A stretch of DNA of 64,000 nt, from NCBI GenBank assembly GCA_937920085.1, contig CALETE010000010.1, positions 111,637 through 175,636 on the forward strand. Direction: 5' to 3'. This document shows, one piece after another, positions 62,978-64,000 of the stretch. A model generated the notes under the pieces. The model ran no database searches, was not told the origin of the DNA, and worked only from the letters and a program-made list of their open reading frames with translations. The stretch comes from an uncultured Alphaproteobacteria bacterium. GTDB taxonomy: Bacteria > Pseudomonadota > Alphaproteobacteria > Caulobacterales > Caulobacteraceae. The translations under genes and the position numbers were made by a program. Within the stretch, counting starts at the first letter, position 1; each line of letters opens with the position of its first letter.

Positions 62978-63829
62978 TTATTCGGCGTCTTCGTCCTTTG
63001 ATCGGCCAATCAGGATTGAACCAGAGCCCGCCGTCGATTTCGACACACTGCCCGTCACCTGTTTAACGCGGACATCCCCAGACCCAGCGACACTGGCTCT
63101 TAGGCTCTCGGCCACAAGGTTGAGATTGATATCCCCAGAGCCTGCCACAGAAACCGAGGCCTCGGTGGCGTGACCGCCAGCAATTAGAACATCACCTGAG
63201 CCTGCAATGTTAATGTCCACCGCGCCATTGACCGAGGCAGCCTTGACATCGCCCGAGCCAGATCCAGCAACTGTCACTGGACCTGCGACGCTGCCGGCTA
63301 TCACATCTCCAGAGCCTGCGGTTCGGACATCCAACTCCCGCGATGTGCCCATTTTGATATCTCCGGACCCGGACTCCCGAAGCCGAGCGCGGCCAGATAC
63401 GTTGGCGAACATCCAATCACCGCATCCGGAATTGCCGAGGTCCAGGCTGTCGGACTTACCAACCACACCGAAAACAGCGCCGCTTGCCGTACCCACGACG
63501 GCCTTGGGGGTCCGCACCACCACCTGCGGCATGTCAGCATAGGCGATCTCACCAATCCCCAGGACTCGGACCCGGACGATCCCTCCCCTAGAGTGGCAAT
63601 TGATAGGCCGGGCTCCAAGCTTGCCATCGACCACCACGCGATCCCCCTCTGCGCGCACCGTCAGAGGCAAGGATCCATGGGCCTTGACGACCTCGACCTT
63701 CACGTCACTTCGCGGTTCTGGGATCACGGTCACACGGGCCACGGCATTGCGCACCTCGAAGGCCGCACCGTGGGCAGACCCAGCAGCCATTGCGCCGCCC
63801 ATAACAACGCAAAGAGTTATTCGGGCCAT
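62978..63829 (-). CDS. DUF2807 (GIN domain) secreted repeat protein
   Basis: The 283-residue protein has a signal peptide (cleavage near AHGAAF, about residue 21). The C-terminal half has at least seven GSGD or similar turns spaced about 16-24 residues apart (SGSGD, AGSGD and so on), the pattern of the DUF2807 beta-helix-like domain. An N-terminal beta-rich part follows the signal. Function is unknown; such proteins are surface or periplasmic and adhesin-like in shape. GGGAGG precedes ATG 63827-63829. It is 71 bp upstream of the cystatin-like gene on the same strand. Confidence 0.85.
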   Translation of the reverse strand: MARITLCVVMGGAMAAGSAHGAAFEVRNAVARVTVIPEPRSDVKVEVVKAHGSLPLTVRAEGDRVVVDGKLGARPINCHSRGGIVRVRVLGIGEIAYADMPQVVVRTPKAVVGTASGAVFGVVGKSDSLDLGNSGCGDWMFANVSGRARLRESGSGDIKMGTSRELDVRTAGSGDVIAGSVAGPVTVAGSGSGDVKAASVNGAVDINIAGSGDVLIAGGHATEASVSVAGSGDINLNLVAESLRASVAGSGDVRVKQVTGSVSKSTAGSGSILIGRSKDEDAE

Positions 63830-63957
63830 GGACGACCTCCCAAACCAAATTGATGGAGGGAGGCTAGTGGGAGTACGATCGGGGCACACTTTAATTCGAG
63901 GTCATGACAAATCGGTCATGTGCCTGGGTCCAATAGCTTCCGCCTTGTTTCGCGCAA

Positions 63958-63990
63958 GAAAAAGGCCGCCCGGGTTTCCCTGGGCGGCCT
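63958..63990 (-). terminator. Rho-independent terminator of a gene beyond the right edge
   Basis: Read leftward, AGGCCGCCC / GGGCGGCCT (arms 63982-63990 and 63963-63971) with a 10-nt loop is followed by TTTTTCTT. It must end a leftward transcript that starts outside the window. In many relatives the str operon (ending in tuf) lies next to S10, so tuf is a candidate, but that cannot be seen here. The rest of 63890-64000 is probably the promoter region of the DUF2807 gene. Confidence 0.85.
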
Positions 63991-64000
63991 ATTCTATGGC

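Overview
The window is a chromosomal segment of an alphaproteobacterium, most likely of the Caulobacterales (Caulobacter/Phenylobacterium relatives). The reasons are a directed GTTC-N7-GTTC SOS box at uvrA, a DipM-like division regulator and an FtsN-like SPOR protein in one cluster with pcm, surE, serS, tatABC and scpAB, an ATP12 homologue, ErpA, a short adenylate kinase, and high-GC codon use. The genus cannot be fixed from sequence alone. No tRNA, rRNA, CRISPR array, insertion sequence, phage or plasmid gene was seen, and nothing looks like recent horizontal transfer.

Layout. 1-4.7 kb: the 5' part of a DUF885 protein (running off the left edge), SOS-regulated uvrA, a glutathione transferase, and a REP-like repeat cluster. 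4.7-11.8 kb: a membrane protein, trmFO, and a leftward yajC-secD-secF-Mth938 operon. A squalene/phytoene-synthase-like gene follows, separated from the operon by a PuuD-like membrane gene with its own promoter and terminator. 11.9-24 kb: metabolic genes, including a DUF815 ATPase, thiolase, a FadH-type dienoyl-CoA reductase, nitronate monooxygenase, a YeeE/YedE transporter, asd with a candidate small upstream ORF, a GPH-type symporter and a pair of acyl-CoA dehydrogenases. 24-35 kb: a leftward envelope and division block, dipM, pcm, surE, serS, tatC, tatB, tatA, scpB, scpA, nagZ, ftsN and dgt, with many 4-nt stop/start overlaps. 35-48 kb: erpA, an ATP12 chaperone gene, a DUF1800-DUF1501 pair, two RluA-type pseudouridine synthases around crcB, rarA, a Deg lipoprotein protease, two TetA-like MFS transporters and a secreted NPP-type phosphodiesterase.

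48-62.5 kb is the leftward S10-spc-alpha ribosomal supercluster (rpsJ to rplQ with secY, adk and rpoA). A clear -35/-10 promoter lies upstream of rpsJ, with a structured leader of about 250 nt. A second promoter lies ahead of rpsM, and a strong terminator follows rplQ. Upstream of rpsJ are a cystatin-like lipoprotein gene, a DUF2807 repeat protein gene, and the terminator of a gene beyond the right edge.

This is mainly core genome, and I found no convincing new multi-gene system. The most interesting leads are the cystatin-like lipoprotein/DUF2807 pair beside the ribosomal cluster, the S10 promoter with a dyad centred on its -35 box, the Thr/Ile-rich small ORF plus hairpin ahead of asd, the linkage of two complex I assembly-factor homologues with secDF, and the composite repeat at 4.4-4.65 kb.
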